DNA of 64,000 nt, from the NCBI RefSeq assembly GCF_003315245.1, contig NZ_QNRT01000001.1, positions 68,963-132,962 of the forward strand, given 5' to 3'. Below the pieces are notes generated by a model, which was not told the origin of the DNA, searched no databases, and worked only from the letters and a program-made list of their open reading frames with translations. This document shows, in pieces, positions 9,007 to 17,907 of this stretch (the stretch's first letter is position 1; each line of letters starts with the position of its first letter). Origin of the DNA: Arenicella xantha. GTDB lineage: Bacteria > Pseudomonadota > Gammaproteobacteria > Arenicellales > Arenicellaceae. The translations under genes were made by a program, and so were the position numbers.

Positions 9007-9678
9007 ATGAGCCATGCACCTTCTTTTGCCAACACCTTAAGCAGCGAACTCACCGATACGTTGAGGGACGCGATCATTACTGGTGAGATTCCGCAAGGCG
9101 CTAAATTAAGCGAAACCAAACTTGCTAAAGAGTTGGACGTTAGCCGCGGACCGCTTAGAGAAGCGATACGGCGGCTTGAAGGCATGAATCTAATCCAACA
9201 CATTCCACAACAAGGAGCTAGAGTAGTTACCTTGAGCATGGAATTGGTGTTGCAGATATACGAAACACGTGAAGCACTAGAGAGCAAAGCGGTGGCGCTG
9301 GCGGCCTTAAACATGAGTTCGCAAGAGATTGATCAGTTACACCGATTAATCGACGCCCAGAGTAAACACATGCGCGAGAACTCGGGAGCGTTTATACCGG
9401 CCGAAAGCGATTATGCGTTTCATGAAACCATCATCCGCGGCAGTAAGAATAAGGTGATCGAAGCCGCGTTGCTGCGCGAGCTGTATAATTTAATTAAGAT
9501 GTTTCGGTATCAAAACGAATTTGCCCGCAATAGCTCGACCAACTCATTGATCGAGCATCGGCAAATTGTGTATGCCATTGAACTGCGCGACGCACAACTT
9601 GCCGAAGTAACCATGCGTCGCCATATTGTGCACGCTAGAGAACGAATTCAACGTCGCATGTCGGCGTCCGCCATCTAA
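9007..9678 (+). CDS. GntR-family (FCD subgroup) transcriptional regulator, probable regulator of the etf genes
   Basis: 223 residues. A winged-helix DNA-binding domain fills about residues 10-75 (DVSRGPLREAIRRLEGMNLI is the recognition-helix region), followed by an all-helical FCD ligand-binding domain to about residue 215 with potential metal-binding histidines (HETIIRGS, EHRQIVYAI). It is divergent from etfB and lies 49 bp upstream of ETF-QO on the same strand, so it is placed to control both halves of the electron-transfer pathway. The effector is unknown; an acyl-CoA or organic acid would suit the pathway but nothing in the sequence proves it. Confidence 0.9.
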   Translation: MSHAPSFANTLSSELTDTLRDAIITGEIPQGAKLSETKLAKELDVSRGPLREAIRRLEGMNLIQHIPQQGARVVTLSMELVLQIYETREALESKAVALAALNMSSQEIDQLHRLIDAQSKHMRENSGAFIPAESDYAFHETIIRGSKNKVIEAALLRELYNLIKMFRYQNEFARNSSTNSLIEHRQIVYAIELRDAQLAEVTMRRHIVHARERIQRRMSASAI

Positions 9679-9727
9679 GCCGTGGCAATTAAACAATTTT
9701 TTATGAATGACTAGTCTGGAGAAAACC

Positions 9728-11392
9728 ATGAGTGATGCAGCCCCTGAAATCCAACGCGAAAGCATGGAATACGATGTCGTTATTGTTGGTGGTGGACCAG
9801 CTGGTATGTCCGCGGCAATCAAATTAAAACAACTCGCCGACGCCAAGGGCAAAGAGATCACCATCTGCTTACTCGAAAAGAGTGCCGAAGTTGGTGCTCA
9901 TATTTTATCCGGCGCGGTGATCGAGCCACGCGCACTCAACGAATTACTACCTAATTGGGAAGAACTTGGCGCACCGCTGAAAACACCAGTCAAGCGTGAC
10001 GAATTACATATGTTCAATGAGTCAGGATCCATTAAGTTCCCCGGCTTAATGATCCCGCCATCGATGCACAACAAAGGCAACTACATTGTTAGTTTGTCCA
10101 ACGTGGTGCGCTGGTTAGGCGAACAAGCCGAAGCACTAGGCATTGAGATCTACCCTGGTTTCGCGGCGGCGGAAGTACTCTATCACGAAGATGGAAGTGT
10201 CAAAGGCGTGGCAACACCAAACAATGGCGTAGATGCCGAAGGCAAGCGTAAGCCATCTTTCGAGCCGGGCATGGAACTGCATGCCAAATACACCGTTTTT
10301 GCTGAAGGGTCGCGCGGCCAATTAGGTCGAGAACTGATGGCTAAGTTTGACCTAAATCAAGAAGCAGACGCACAACATTACGGCATAGGCTTTAAAGAGT
10401 TATGGGAAGTGAAACCAGAAAATCACGAGCCCGGCAAAGTGGTTCATGGCTCGGGCTGGCCGCTTACCAAAGGTTCGACTGGCGGCTCATTTTTGTACCA
10501 TTTGAATGACAACATGGTGACACTAGGCATTATTATCGATCTGAACTACAGCAATCCGTATCTCAGTCCATTCGACGAATTCCAGCGAATGAAACATCAT
10601 CCACAATTCGCGTCGGTGCTAGAAGGCGGTAAACGCTTAGGCTATGGCGCTCGAGCTATTACCAAAGGCGGCTGGAATGCGCTCGGAAAGTTAAGCCTGC
10701 CCGGCGCACTGCTAATTGGTTGCGATGCTGGCACGCTTAACTTCGCCAAAATCAAAGGCACACACACGGCTATGAAATCGGGCATGATCGCCGCGGAAGT
10801 ATTGTTTGAGCATTTATCAAACGATGGCGCGGCAGGTCAAACTTTGTCACAATTCGACACCGCATTTCGTGCATCATGGGCGGGCAAAGAGCTTAAAAAA
10901 TCACGTTCTTTTGGCCCAGCGCTACACAAATTTGGCGCTTGGATGGGCGGCACGTATAACTATATCGACCAAGTGCTTGGTGGAATACTACCAACCTTGC
11001 GGGACAATACCCCCGATCATTTACAGCTCAAGAAAGCCGCTGATAGTGAAAAAATTGCCTACCCAAAACCAGATGGAAAACTGAGTTTCGACAAGCCTTC
11101 TTCGGTGTTCTTATCCAACACATATCATGATGAAGATATCTTTTGTCATTTAACACTCAAAGACCCCAAGGTGGCGATTGAAGTTAATTACAATGAATAT
11201 GCATCACCTGAGCAACGTTATTGCCCAGCCGGCGTGTATGAAATCATTGGCGAAGATGTCGGCGAACCTAAACTGCAGATCAATAGCCAGAATTGCATCC
11301 ACTGCAAAACCTGTGATATCAAAGATCCTACTCAGAACATTGTTTGGATCGCGCCCGAAGGTGGCGGCGGCCCGAGCTATTCAAACATGTAA
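9728..11392 (+). CDS. Electron transfer flavoprotein-ubiquinone oxidoreductase (ETF-QO)
   Basis: 554 residues from the ATG at 9728, chosen because CTGGAG at 9716-9721 sits 6 nt before it; an in-frame ATG at 9707 would add seven residues. The N-terminal FAD motif is VVIVGGGPAGMSAAIKLKQ. The C-terminal part carries the single [4Fe-4S] cluster ligands (YCPAGVYEI, NCIHCKTCDIKDPTQNI) and the family's ending GGGGPSYSNM. It is a membrane-associated monotopic enzyme that passes electrons from reduced ETF to ubiquinone. It follows the GntR gene by 49 bp and is probably co-transcribed with it. Identification is secure. Confidence 0.96.
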   Translation: MSDAAPEIQRESMEYDVVIVGGGPAGMSAAIKLKQLADAKGKEITICLLEKSAEVGAHILSGAVIEPRALNELLPNWEELGAPLKTPVKRDELHMFNESGSIKFPGLMIPPSMHNKGNYIVSLSNVVRWLGEQAEALGIEIYPGFAAAEVLYHEDGSVKGVATPNNGVDAEGKRKPSFEPGMELHAKYTVFAEGSRGQLGRELMAKFDLNQEADAQHYGIGFKELWEVKPENHEPGKVVHGSGWPLTKGSTGGSFLYHLNDNMVTLGIIIDLNYSNPYLSPFDEFQRMKHHPQFASVLEGGKRLGYGARAITKGGWNALGKLSLPGALLIGCDAGTLNFAKIKGTHTAMKSGMIAAEVLFEHLSNDGAAGQTLSQFDTAFRASWAGKELKKSRSFGPALHKFGAWMGGTYNYIDQVLGGILPTLRDNTPDHLQLKKAADSEKIAYPKPDGKLSFDKPSSVFLSNTYHDEDIFCHLTLKDPKVAIEVNYNEYASPEQRYCPAGVYEIIGEDVGEPKLQINSQNCIHCKTCDIKDPTQNIVWIAPEGGGGPSYSNM

Positions 11393-11411
11393 CTTAAACC
11401 ACTCACTGGCT

Positions 11412-11711
11412 TCAAGCGGCGATACGTGTCGTCGCTTGTGCTAGCGGCTGATAATGTTTGAGCTGGGCAGCGTGTTTATCACAATCTTTTAGATAGCTGA
11501 CCATCTCATGATGTAAGCGATTGGCCAAACTTCGCAGTTCTGGATCTGAACTTTGCTCGGCGTGAGCATATACCCAACTCACTAGGTTTTCGTCGCGCAA
11601 CGATACCTCCAGACCAGCAGATGCTTTAACCAACCGGCTATATTTTAGTAATATAGACAGGCAGGTGCTATTTAGGCTGGTAACTTGTATTTCATTGGCA
11701 GATTGATTCAT
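11412..11711 (-). CDS. Hypothetical protein, about 99 residues
   Basis: I do not recognise this gene. The preferred start is the ATG at 11711 (MNQSANEIQVTS), giving 99 residues; an upstream in-frame start at 11783 would add a cysteine-containing tail that looks less coding-like. The protein is predicted mostly helical, soluble and without signal peptide (for example DPELRSLANRLHHEMVSYLK). It converges with ETF-QO, leaving only 19 bp between stops, and its 5' side faces the divergent gene at 11855. The Shine-Dalgarno sequence is weak. It is probably real because the frame is intact and fills the gap, but there is no functional clue. Confidence 0.5.
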   Translation of the reverse strand: MNQSANEIQVTSLNSTCLSILLKYSRLVKASAGLEVSLRDENLVSWVYAHAEQSSDPELRSLANRLHHEMVSYLKDCDKHAAQLKHYQPLAQATTRIAA

Positions 11712-11854
11712 GATAATTGTCCGATGTGAGTGGTGACTTATCCATGCACAATAGACTAATTTTGCCAGACATTCTGTCAACAACTGTCAACTCAACGAGA
11801 GTGGACTAACCCGCACCTCAGCTTACCACTAACAAGACCGAACAATATCCAACC

Positions 11855-12904
11855 ATGTTTGAATTAACCCGTCGCGGCCATAAGCTTGGCAATGCACCTA
11901 GCGAAAATACACCACAAACGCGCACCAATAAATCGGCCTGGCAAGCCGGATATGTCAGCCTGTTACCAGCCGTGTGCCACGACCAGATCCCTCTCAATTT
12001 CGACTCAATTCAGCAGTCAGAGACATTAGTCCAAGCAATTCTTAACGAAGAACAATGCGATCAAATACTTGACCATGCACCTTACCGATCGAGACTCGAA
12101 CCGATGTTTGAGAACCTCGGAAGCGCTATCAATGAAGGCGATGATCAAGAAATCGAAACCGTATTGTTTGATGCAATGGACGATGAAAACTGTATTGCCG
12201 AAGACTTGTGGATGAAGGTTTCTTGGCTATCCTTTCATGACGAAGACGCCTCTTTACGATTTCGATTCTCGTTTGGCATTGACCTTGCAGAAGACGTCGC
12301 AGCGGACCCTCACCGACAAGAATACGCGGCGAAACTTGCCGACGCAGTATTCCCCGAGTCGACCATCATCACCGACAACCCAACGCTATTGCGCAAATTA
12401 GAAGAAATCGTTGATTCACCATCGATACGTTTTGTAGAACGAATTGTCTATTTCAATGCGCCGAGTGGCGGCGCATATCTGCACCACGACCTTGAGCGCG
12501 GCCATGCTGGTGTGGTTTACGCACAACTCACGGGGCATACGTATTGGTTAGCCCTGCCACGCTCGGCTTTAATTGATGAAATCATAGCGTTCGTCGACGC
12601 AAACAGTCTGCCATCGTCTATTAGCAGCGAGATGCGTACCGAGCTAATTCTATTGGTTAAACAACCAATACGCCTCGCTCAAGAGCTAGATAGCTTCGCC
12701 AATTCTAGCTTGATTCACCTCATCAACGAGACTCAAGGGTTTGTACAACACCTTCTTGCTCGAGGCTTTGGCACCCATGTCGCACCTGGTGACGTACTAC
12801 TTCTACCGCAAACCAATGTGGAGTCCTGCTGCTGGCACTCAGTATTCTGTGTTGGAGATGAAATGGGCCAAGCGTTGTCCTTTGCTATTCGTGTTGATAA
12901 CTGA
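11855..12904 (+). CDS. Unknown protein with a possible cupin/JmjC-like iron site
   Basis: 349 residues, soluble, acidic, no signal peptide. I do not recognise the family. The C-terminal half holds AYLHHDLERGHAG, giving His210-x-Asp212, and a distal His328 in the segment VESCCWHSVFCVGD. That H-x-D...H spacing (about 116 residues) fits a facial-triad Fe(II) site of the double-stranded beta-helix oxygenases, and GDVLLLPQ is cupin-like. The N-terminal 190 residues look helical and featureless. The gene stands alone; its stop codon directly abuts the stop of the convergent LysR gene with no base between. A 2-oxoglutarate/Fe(II) hydroxylase is one reading, but a catalytically dead cupin is possible. 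Confidence 0.65.
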   Translation: MFELTRRGHKLGNAPSENTPQTRTNKSAWQAGYVSLLPAVCHDQIPLNFDSIQQSETLVQAILNEEQCDQILDHAPYRSRLEPMFENLGSAINEGDDQEIETVLFDAMDDENCIAEDLWMKVSWLSFHDEDASLRFRFSFGIDLAEDVAADPHRQEYAAKLADAVFPESTIITDNPTLLRKLEEIVDSPSIRFVERIVYFNAPSGGAYLHHDLERGHAGVVYAQLTGHTYWLALPRSALIDEIIAFVDANSLPSSISSEMRTELILLVKQPIRLAQELDSFANSSLIHLINETQGFVQHLLARGFGTHVAPGDVLLLPQTNVESCCWHSVFCVGDEMGQALSFAIRVDN

Positions 12905-13807
12905 CTACGGCAACCACGGGAAACGTTGATTCACCTCACTCATCCAATCGACAAACAGCCTAACCCGTGTCGACAGATGGCGATTTTGTGGGAACACGGC
13001 GTAAATACCCCGGACCGGGTACGATTGATAATCCGGCAAAACCTGCTGTAGTGCACCACTTTGTAAGTCTTCCCACACGGCAAAAATCGGCAACACGGCA
13101 ATTCCAAGACCCTGCTTACATGCCGCAACTTGCATCGGCGCACTATTCCCAGCAAACGCTCGTCTCAACTTCACCGAGCCATGCTCGCCACTTGGGGCAA
13201 TGTAGCGCCAGTCTTCGGTTTGACCATGCTTGGTATACACCACCGCAGGATACTCAGCGAGCTGCTCTATGCGATCGATAGGGCCATACTTAGCGACACA
13301 GTCTGGTGCAATACACATAACCAAAGGACAGTCGCCTAACTTACGCGCCACCAATGATGAATCCTTTAGGGTACCAATACGAATCACCACATCGAAACCC
13401 TCCCCGATCACATCGACCCAGCGGTCATCGAAGTCTACTTCCAGCGCGACATCTGGGTAACGCTGGGCAAACTCGGCAATCGGTCCGGCTAAATATTGGC
13501 TACCAAACGACATTGGCGCGTTCACCTTCAGCCGACCGGTTGGACAGGCCTTAAGCTCTTGGATCGTTTGCTCGGCTTCGGCTAGGTCATCGATCGCTTT
13601 TTCGACACGCTCAAAATAGATCGCGCCCTCCTCCGTTAACGTGACTTTACGCGTTGTGCGATACAGCAGCTTGACCCCCAAGGCCTCTTCAAGGGCTTGA
13701 ACCTGCTTAGTTACGGCTGGACCCGACACCCCTAGTTTACGCGCCGCGCCGGCAAAACTCTCGTGCCGCACCACCTCAATAAACATTTCAATTCGAGAAA
13801 TCAGCAT
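12905..13807 (-). CDS. LysR-family transcriptional regulator, divergent from doxX operon
   Basis: 300 residues, standard length. The N-terminal winged helix-turn-helix covers about residues 1-60 (FAGAARKLGVSGPAVTKQVQ), followed by the periplasmic-binding-type effector domain. It most resembles the large LTTR group that includes regulators of quinone- and electrophile-responsive operons. It is divergent from doxX-pirin-azoR, a gene set typically induced by electrophiles, quinones or azo compounds, so it probably controls that operon and itself. A dyad ATAAC-N5-GTTAT lies 6 bp before its start. Confidence 0.92.
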   Translation of the reverse strand: MLISRIEMFIEVVRHESFAGAARKLGVSGPAVTKQVQALEEALGVKLLYRTTRKVTLTEEGAIYFERVEKAIDDLAEAEQTIQELKACPTGRLKVNAPMSFGSQYLAGPIAEFAQRYPDVALEVDFDDRWVDVIGEGFDVVIRIGTLKDSSLVARKLGDCPLVMCIAPDCVAKYGPIDRIEQLAEYPAVVYTKHGQTEDWRYIAPSGEHGSVKLRRAFAGNSAPMQVAACKQGLGIAVLPIFAVWEDLQSGALQQVLPDYQSYPVRGIYAVFPQNRHLSTRVRLFVDWMSEVNQRFPWLP

Positions 13808-13813
13808 AGATTG

Positions 13814-13828
13814 ATAACCTATAGTTAT
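13814..13828. promoter_or_regulatory. Candidate LysR operator
   Basis: The dyad ATAAC-CTATA-GTTAT is a LysR-type site (short arms about a T-N11-A core). It lies in the divergent region between the LysR gene and doxX, immediately upstream of the regulator's own start. Further GATAA-like half sites occur at about 13850-13890. Confidence 0.45.
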
Positions 13829-13981
13829 TAATTATTTGCATTTTTTACCTATTATCAAAGCGTTTGTAAATAGATAAAGTGATAACCATGACAGAGGGCG
13901 AGTTCGTTATACCTTACTTCAACGCACTTCAGCTCAACAATACTAAACGGCACAAGCAATTAACCTTTACGGAATATCATT

Positions 13982-14410
13982 ATGAACACATCTTCTAACG
14001 CGACTGCAGCAATGCTACTCAGACTCACGCTCGGTACCATTTTATTAGCCCATGGGTTATTGAAATTGTTGGTCTTCACTTTAGCTGGAACGGTCGGCTA
14101 TTTCGAGAGCCTAGGACTACCAGCAATCGCCGCGTACTTAACCATCTTCGGCGAACTTGCCGGTGGCGCAGCACTTATCTTAGGCCTTTACACACGCCTA
14201 ACCGCGCTTGCCACCCTACCTATATTGGTCGGAGCCACTTGGGTACACCTTGCTAATGGCTGGGTATTTAGCAACCAAGGCGGCGGTTGGGAATTTCCCT
14301 TACTACTAACGATGCTAGCGGTGATTGTAGCGATACAGGGTGCAGGTAAGTTTGCGCTACGCAAGCTGCCGGTAATCGACGCCTGGATCCCAAATGCAGT
14401 TAAATCATAA
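13982..14410 (+). CDS. DoxX-family inner-membrane protein
   Basis: 142 residues with four predicted membrane helices (for example MLLRLTLGTILLAHGLLKLL and LTIFGELAGGAALILGLY). The RLTLGxILLxHGxxKL start and FGELxGGxxLxLG motif are typical of DoxX/YphA proteins. These are membrane proteins of poorly defined function, often linked to oxidative or electrophile stress and to thiol/quinone metabolism. It is the first gene of a four-gene rightward operon opposite the LysR regulator. The next gene starts 45 bp downstream. Confidence 0.85.
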   Translation: MNTSSNATAAMLLRLTLGTILLAHGLLKLLVFTLAGTVGYFESLGLPAIAAYLTIFGELAGGAALILGLYTRLTALATLPILVGATWVHLANGWVFSNQGGGWEFPLLLTMLAVIVAIQGAGKFALRKLPVIDAWIPNAVKS

Positions 14411-14455
14411 CGCTGGGTTGCGCACTACAAACATTATTAGAATCAAGAGGTCACC

Positions 14456-15163
14456 ATGATTAACACCGTACCATTTAAATCATTAGGCCATGCTAACCAT
14501 GGCTGGCTCAATGCTCGGCACCACTTCAGTTTCGCCGAATACTACAATCCTAAACGCATGAACTTCGGCGTATTACGCGTGATTAACGACGACATTATTA
14601 AGGCGGGAGCGGGCTTCGGACTGCATCCACATCAAAATATGGAGATCATCACCTTTGTACGACGTGGCGCTATTACGCACCGCGACAATCAAGGCAACGA
14701 AGGTCGCACCGAGGCTGGTGACGTCCAAGTCATGAGCGCGGGAACCGGCATTTATCACTCGGAATATAACTTGGAAAGCGAAGACACACAGCTGTATCAG
14801 ATCTGGATTGAGCCGAATAAGCTCGGCGTTAAACCTCACTGGGACGCTCATGAATTTCCAAAAAACGATACCGATGCTTTGCAATTACTGGTGTCTGGCG
14901 ACGGCCGTGCTCCATTGCAAATCAATCAAGATGCGGATGTTTACGCCGGACGACTAAGCGCTAACACACGCGTCAGCCAGCGGCTGAAACATCAGGGCTA
15001 TTTATTGGTTTCGTCAGGGTCGGTACAACTCGGCGACGTGTTGCTGGAGCAAGGCGACGGCGCTGAGATCACCGACCAAAAACAAATTGAATTGTTAGCC
15101 CATAGCGACGCCCAAATATTGCTACTCGACATACCGAGCGAGAACCATGCCGCGACGCATTAA
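14456..15163 (+). CDS. Pirin-family protein (YhhW-like bicupin)
   Basis: 235 residues, the length of short bacterial pirins. The N-terminal cupin carries the metal site: GFGLHPHQNMEIITFV with two His and a Glu, and SAGTGIYHSEYN with a further His. The C-terminal cupin is degenerate, as in YhhW, which has quercetin 2,3-dioxygenase activity. In bacteria such proteins commonly sit with azoreductases and DoxX in electrophile-responsive operons, as here. It follows doxX by 45 bp with an AGAGG ribosome site upstream. Cytoplasmic; the physiological substrate is unknown. Confidence 0.9.
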   Translation: MINTVPFKSLGHANHGWLNARHHFSFAEYYNPKRMNFGVLRVINDDIIKAGAGFGLHPHQNMEIITFVRRGAITHRDNQGNEGRTEAGDVQVMSAGTGIYHSEYNLESEDTQLYQIWIEPNKLGVKPHWDAHEFPKNDTDALQLLVSGDGRAPLQINQDADVYAGRLSANTRVSQRLKHQGYLLVSSGSVQLGDVLLEQGDGAEITDQKQIELLAHSDAQILLLDIPSENHAATH

Positions 15164-15207
15164 TAAACACTAAAGACTGATCAAACTCATCAATTGGGAG
15201 CATTAAA

Positions 15208-15792
15208 ATGAATAGAATATTACACGTCGATGCCAGCGCACGCTCGACCGAATCGACAACTCGAAAGGCCAGCCAACAACTAGTCTCATTACTTGCAGGT
15301 CCAGACAGCCGCGTTCAATATCGTAATGCCGACGCCGCACTGCCGTTGTTAAACGAAGCGATGGTCAATGCATATTTTACGCCAGCGGAACAACGAACAG
15401 AGGAACAAGAAGCACACATCGCGGAATCTAACCGCATAACCCAAGAACTGATTGATGCCGATTTAATCATCATCGGTGTGCCAATGTATAATTTTTCCGC
15501 GCCGGCCGCATTTAAAGCATGGTGTGATTTAGCGGCACGTGCCAACATCACCTTTAAGTACACCAGCACAGGCCCTGAAGGTTTACTCAAAGGTAAGCGC
15601 GCTATTGTGGTAACCAACTCTGGTGGCACCGAAGTGCGTGGCGCTCAGGACTTCCTAACGCCATGGCTCAAGCACTTTCTAGCATTCCTTGGCATTGAAG
15701 ATTCAACCTTCGTCACGGTTGCCGAACTAACAACGAATTCTGCAACCGTATTGGCTGCAGTAGCCGAAACAGCTCGTCAAAATGCCGCCTAA
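15208..15792 (+). CDS. azoR: FMN-dependent NADH:quinone/azo reductase (AzoR family)
   Basis: 194 residues with a flavodoxin-like fold. The N-terminal phosphate loop lies in HVDASARSTESTTRK, the flavin-contact motif in VPMYNFSAPAAFKAWCD, and a TNSGGTEVRG loop follows later, all typical of AzoR. The homodimeric cytoplasmic enzyme reduces azo dyes and, physiologically, quinones by two-electron transfer, protecting against electrophile stress. It is the third gene of the doxX operon, 44 bp after the pirin gene, with a GGGAG ribosome site just upstream. The divergent LysR regulator fits the known control of such reductases by quinone-responsive LTTRs. Confidence 0.9.
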   Translation: MNRILHVDASARSTESTTRKASQQLVSLLAGPDSRVQYRNADAALPLLNEAMVNAYFTPAEQRTEEQEAHIAESNRITQELIDADLIIIGVPMYNFSAPAAFKAWCDLAARANITFKYTSTGPEGLLKGKRAIVVTNSGGTEVRGAQDFLTPWLKHFLAFLGIEDSTFVTVAELTTNSATVLAAVAETARQNAA

Positions 15793-15844
15793 GAGATTCA
15801 TCGTGTGCTCTTTATTTTTGCGACTTTGACCGCATAAAAACTAT

Positions 15845-16072
15845 ATGAACACACTCACTTTTATGATTCTGTGGTGCATTTTATTTGTCCTTTGCTGGCC
15901 ACTCGCTCTGCTCGCTTTGTTGTTGTGGCCAATCGTTTGGTTGATTTCGTTACCATTAAAACTAATCGGCATTTCAGTTTCGGCGGTGTTTGCCTTGCTT
16001 AAAGCCGCGCTCTTTTTACCAGCCCGCCTACTCGGCTGGAAAGACAACCGAGCTCACAACGGCACCAATTAA
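15845..16072 (+). CDS. Small hydrophobic membrane protein
   Basis: 75 residues, almost entirely hydrophobic from residue 5 to 63, with two to three membrane helices (FVLCWPLALLALLLWPIVWL, then SAVFALLKAALFLPARLLGW) and a short polar basic tail. I do not recognise a family, though tiny proteins of this kind are seen beside membrane stress genes. It follows azoR by 52 bp on the same strand and ends before a hairpin at 16091-16119, so it is likely the last gene of the doxX operon. Confidence 0.65.
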   Translation: MNTLTFMILWCILFVLCWPLALLALLLWPIVWLISLPLKLIGISVSAVFALLKAALFLPARLLGWKDNRAHNGTN

Positions 16073-16090
16073 GGTAAAGGAATTTAATTA

Positions 16091-16119
16091 GCAAAGCACC
16101 CGAACTGATGGTGCTTTGC
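16091..16119. terminator. Terminator-like hairpin between convergent operons
   Basis: A perfect 10-bp inverted repeat (GCAAAGCACC / GGTGCTTTGC) encloses a 9-nt loop, placed between the end of the doxX operon and the end of the antiporter gene. There is no long T-run on either side, so it may be a barrier or RNA-stability hairpin rather than a classical terminator. Confidence 0.5.
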
Positions 16120-16189
16120 ATTGCAGCGAAGTTCATTCACCACTTAATGTTGTGGTGTTATTCGTCGTGGTGTAATCAATACAAGCAGG

Positions 16190-17425
16190 CTAAGTCAGTT
16201 TACGAATCAATGGTCCGAGCGTCAGACCTTGCACAATGATCGAGAACACGACGATGATATAAGTTAGAAATAATACCAAATCTCTAAATTCGCCCAACGG
16301 CAGACTAAGTGCTAAAGCCACTGAAATGCCACCACGCAGACCGCCCCAAACTAATATTTTGACTAAATGCGGCGCTATTTGAGCACGTAAACCGATCAAC
16401 CTAATCGGCATACCAACACTGATAAAGCGCGCTGCAAGCACCACGACAATCAGAATAAAGCCAGCAATGACCCATTGCGCATCAAATGGAATAATCAACA
16501 CTTCTAGACCAATCAAAGCAAATAGAATCACGTTGAGAATTTCGTCAATCAGTTCCCAAAAATCATCGATACTTTGACGTGTCTGGTCAGACATCGCATG
16601 CTGACGCAATACATTACCAGTAATCAAGCCCGCCACCACAACGGCGATTGGGCCAGAAGTATGCAAGTACAACGCCAAGCCATAACCCCCCATGACCAAC
16701 GCAAGCGTTATCAACACCTCTACTTTGTAATTGTCGATACTGTTGATTAAATAGTAACCCAGCGCACCTAATACCAAGCCAAACAGAACACCACCAATCG
16801 CTTCTTCGGCAAATAGCAGTGCAACGTGACTGACTGTGATTTGTTCAGGATGCTGTAGTAACAATAACAACACCATAAACACCACAACGCCAACCCCATC
16901 ATTAAATAATGACTCGCCGGCGATGGTTGTCTCAAGCTCTTTGCTAACACCCAAACGTTTCACTGTTGCCATTACGGCGATTGGATCAGTCGGCGAGATA
17001 AGAGCACCAAACAACAAGCAATAGATATATGGTAGGTGGCAGTTTAATATTGCCAGTAGATAATAGGCCGCAGTCCCCACCAAAAAGGTCGAGGTACAAA
17101 CGCCCACAGTGGCTAGACTGATGATGATCCACTTCTGATCACGCAAGTCAGACAAATTGACATGCAATGCACCAGCAAACAACAAGAAACTCAGCATGCC
17201 GTGCAGCAACGTCTCGTTAAAATCAATGCCGCCGAGAAGCTGCTGAGCCGCTGAATGAAAATCGCCCAAACCAAGCAAATCCAAAACGGTTACCAATAGC
17301 GACACCAGTAAGGCAATCACCATCACTCCAATCGTCGTCGGCAACCCGATAAATCTATGATTTATATAGGCAAATAGCGCGGACACACTAATCAGAACTG
17401 CCGCAATATCAATAATATTGTACAC
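16190..17425 (-). CDS. Na+/H+ antiporter of the CPA1 (NhaP-like) family
   Basis: About 411 residues with roughly 12 membrane helices. The conserved helix motifs are present: GALISPTDPIAVMATVKRLG and the ion-binding AGESLFNDGVGVVVF with the Asn-Asp pair. The start is taken as the GTG at 17425 (VYNIIDIAAVL), 4 nt after the gpx stop; a longer frame from 17485 would overlap gpx and add a non-membrane tail. It exchanges cytoplasmic Na+ or K+ for protons. It is the last gene of the compact leftward moa run, which is an unexpected place for an antiporter. Confidence 0.88.
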   Translation of the reverse strand: MYNIIDIAAVLISVSALFAYINHRFIGLPTTIGVMVIALLVSLLVTVLDLLGLGDFHSAAQQLLGGIDFNETLLHGMLSFLLFAGALHVNLSDLRDQKWIIISLATVGVCTSTFLVGTAAYYLLAILNCHLPYIYCLLFGALISPTDPIAVMATVKRLGVSKELETTIAGESLFNDGVGVVVFMVLLLLLQHPEQITVSHVALLFAEEAIGGVLFGLVLGALGYYLINSIDNYKVEVLITLALVMGGYGLALYLHTSGPIAVVVAGLITGNVLRQHAMSDQTRQSIDDFWELIDEILNVILFALIGLEVLIIPFDAQWVIAGFILIVVVLAARFISVGMPIRLIGLRAQIAPHLVKILVWGGLRGGISVALALSLPLGEFRDLVLFLTYIIVVFSIIVQGLTLGPLIRKLT

Positions 17426-17429
17426 GGGA

Positions 17430-17906
17430 TTACAGCAACTTCTCGATGTCAGCCCGCATACCTTCAGGCTTGTCGGTTGAGGCATAACGCTTCACAACTT
17501 CACCGTCCCGATTAATTAAAAACTTGGTGAAATTCCATTTAATTGATTCAGAACCTAAGACGCCACGCGCTTCCTTTTTTAGGTACTTAAACAAGGGATG
17601 AGCCTTGCTACCATTAACATCGATTTTCGAAAACATCGGAAACGAAACACCATAGTTCAGCTGACAGAATTCTTCGATCTGCCCATCGGCTCCCGGATCT
17701 TGCGAACCGAACTGATTGCAGGGAAAGCCTAATATCACCAAACCTTTCGCTTCTAAATCATTGTACAAACCTTCTAAACCTTCAAACTGAGGTGTGAACC
17801 CGCACTTACTAGCGGTATTCACAACGACCAAAACTTTACCCTCAAAGTCGGCAAGGCTGATTTCTTCACCACGAATATTGGTGGCGCTGTATTCATAAAT
17901 TGACAT
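17430..17906 (-). CDS. Glutathione peroxidase
   Basis: 158 residues from the ATG at 17906, which is preceded by GGGAG; a longer frame would overlap the upstream sulfotransferase gene. The catalytic tetrad motifs are all present: [18 protein letters not shown] (peroxidatic Cys, not Sec), [13 protein letters not shown] (Gln), and KWNFTKFLI (Trp-Asn). Cysteine enzymes of this type usually use thioredoxin rather than glutathione to reduce hydroperoxides. Only one base separates it from the sulfotransferase stop and four from the antiporter start, so it is translated from the same polycistronic mRNA. Cytoplasmic; no signal peptide. Confidence 0.94.
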   Translation of the reverse strand: MSIYEYSATNIRGEEISLADFEGKVLVVVNTASKCGFTPQFEGLEGLYNDLEAKGLVILGFPCNQFGSQDPGADGQIEEFCQLNYGVSFPMFSKIDVNGSKAHPLFKYLKKEARGVLGSESIKWNFTKFLINRDGEVVKRYASTDKPEGMRADIEKLL

Positions 17907-17907
17907 A

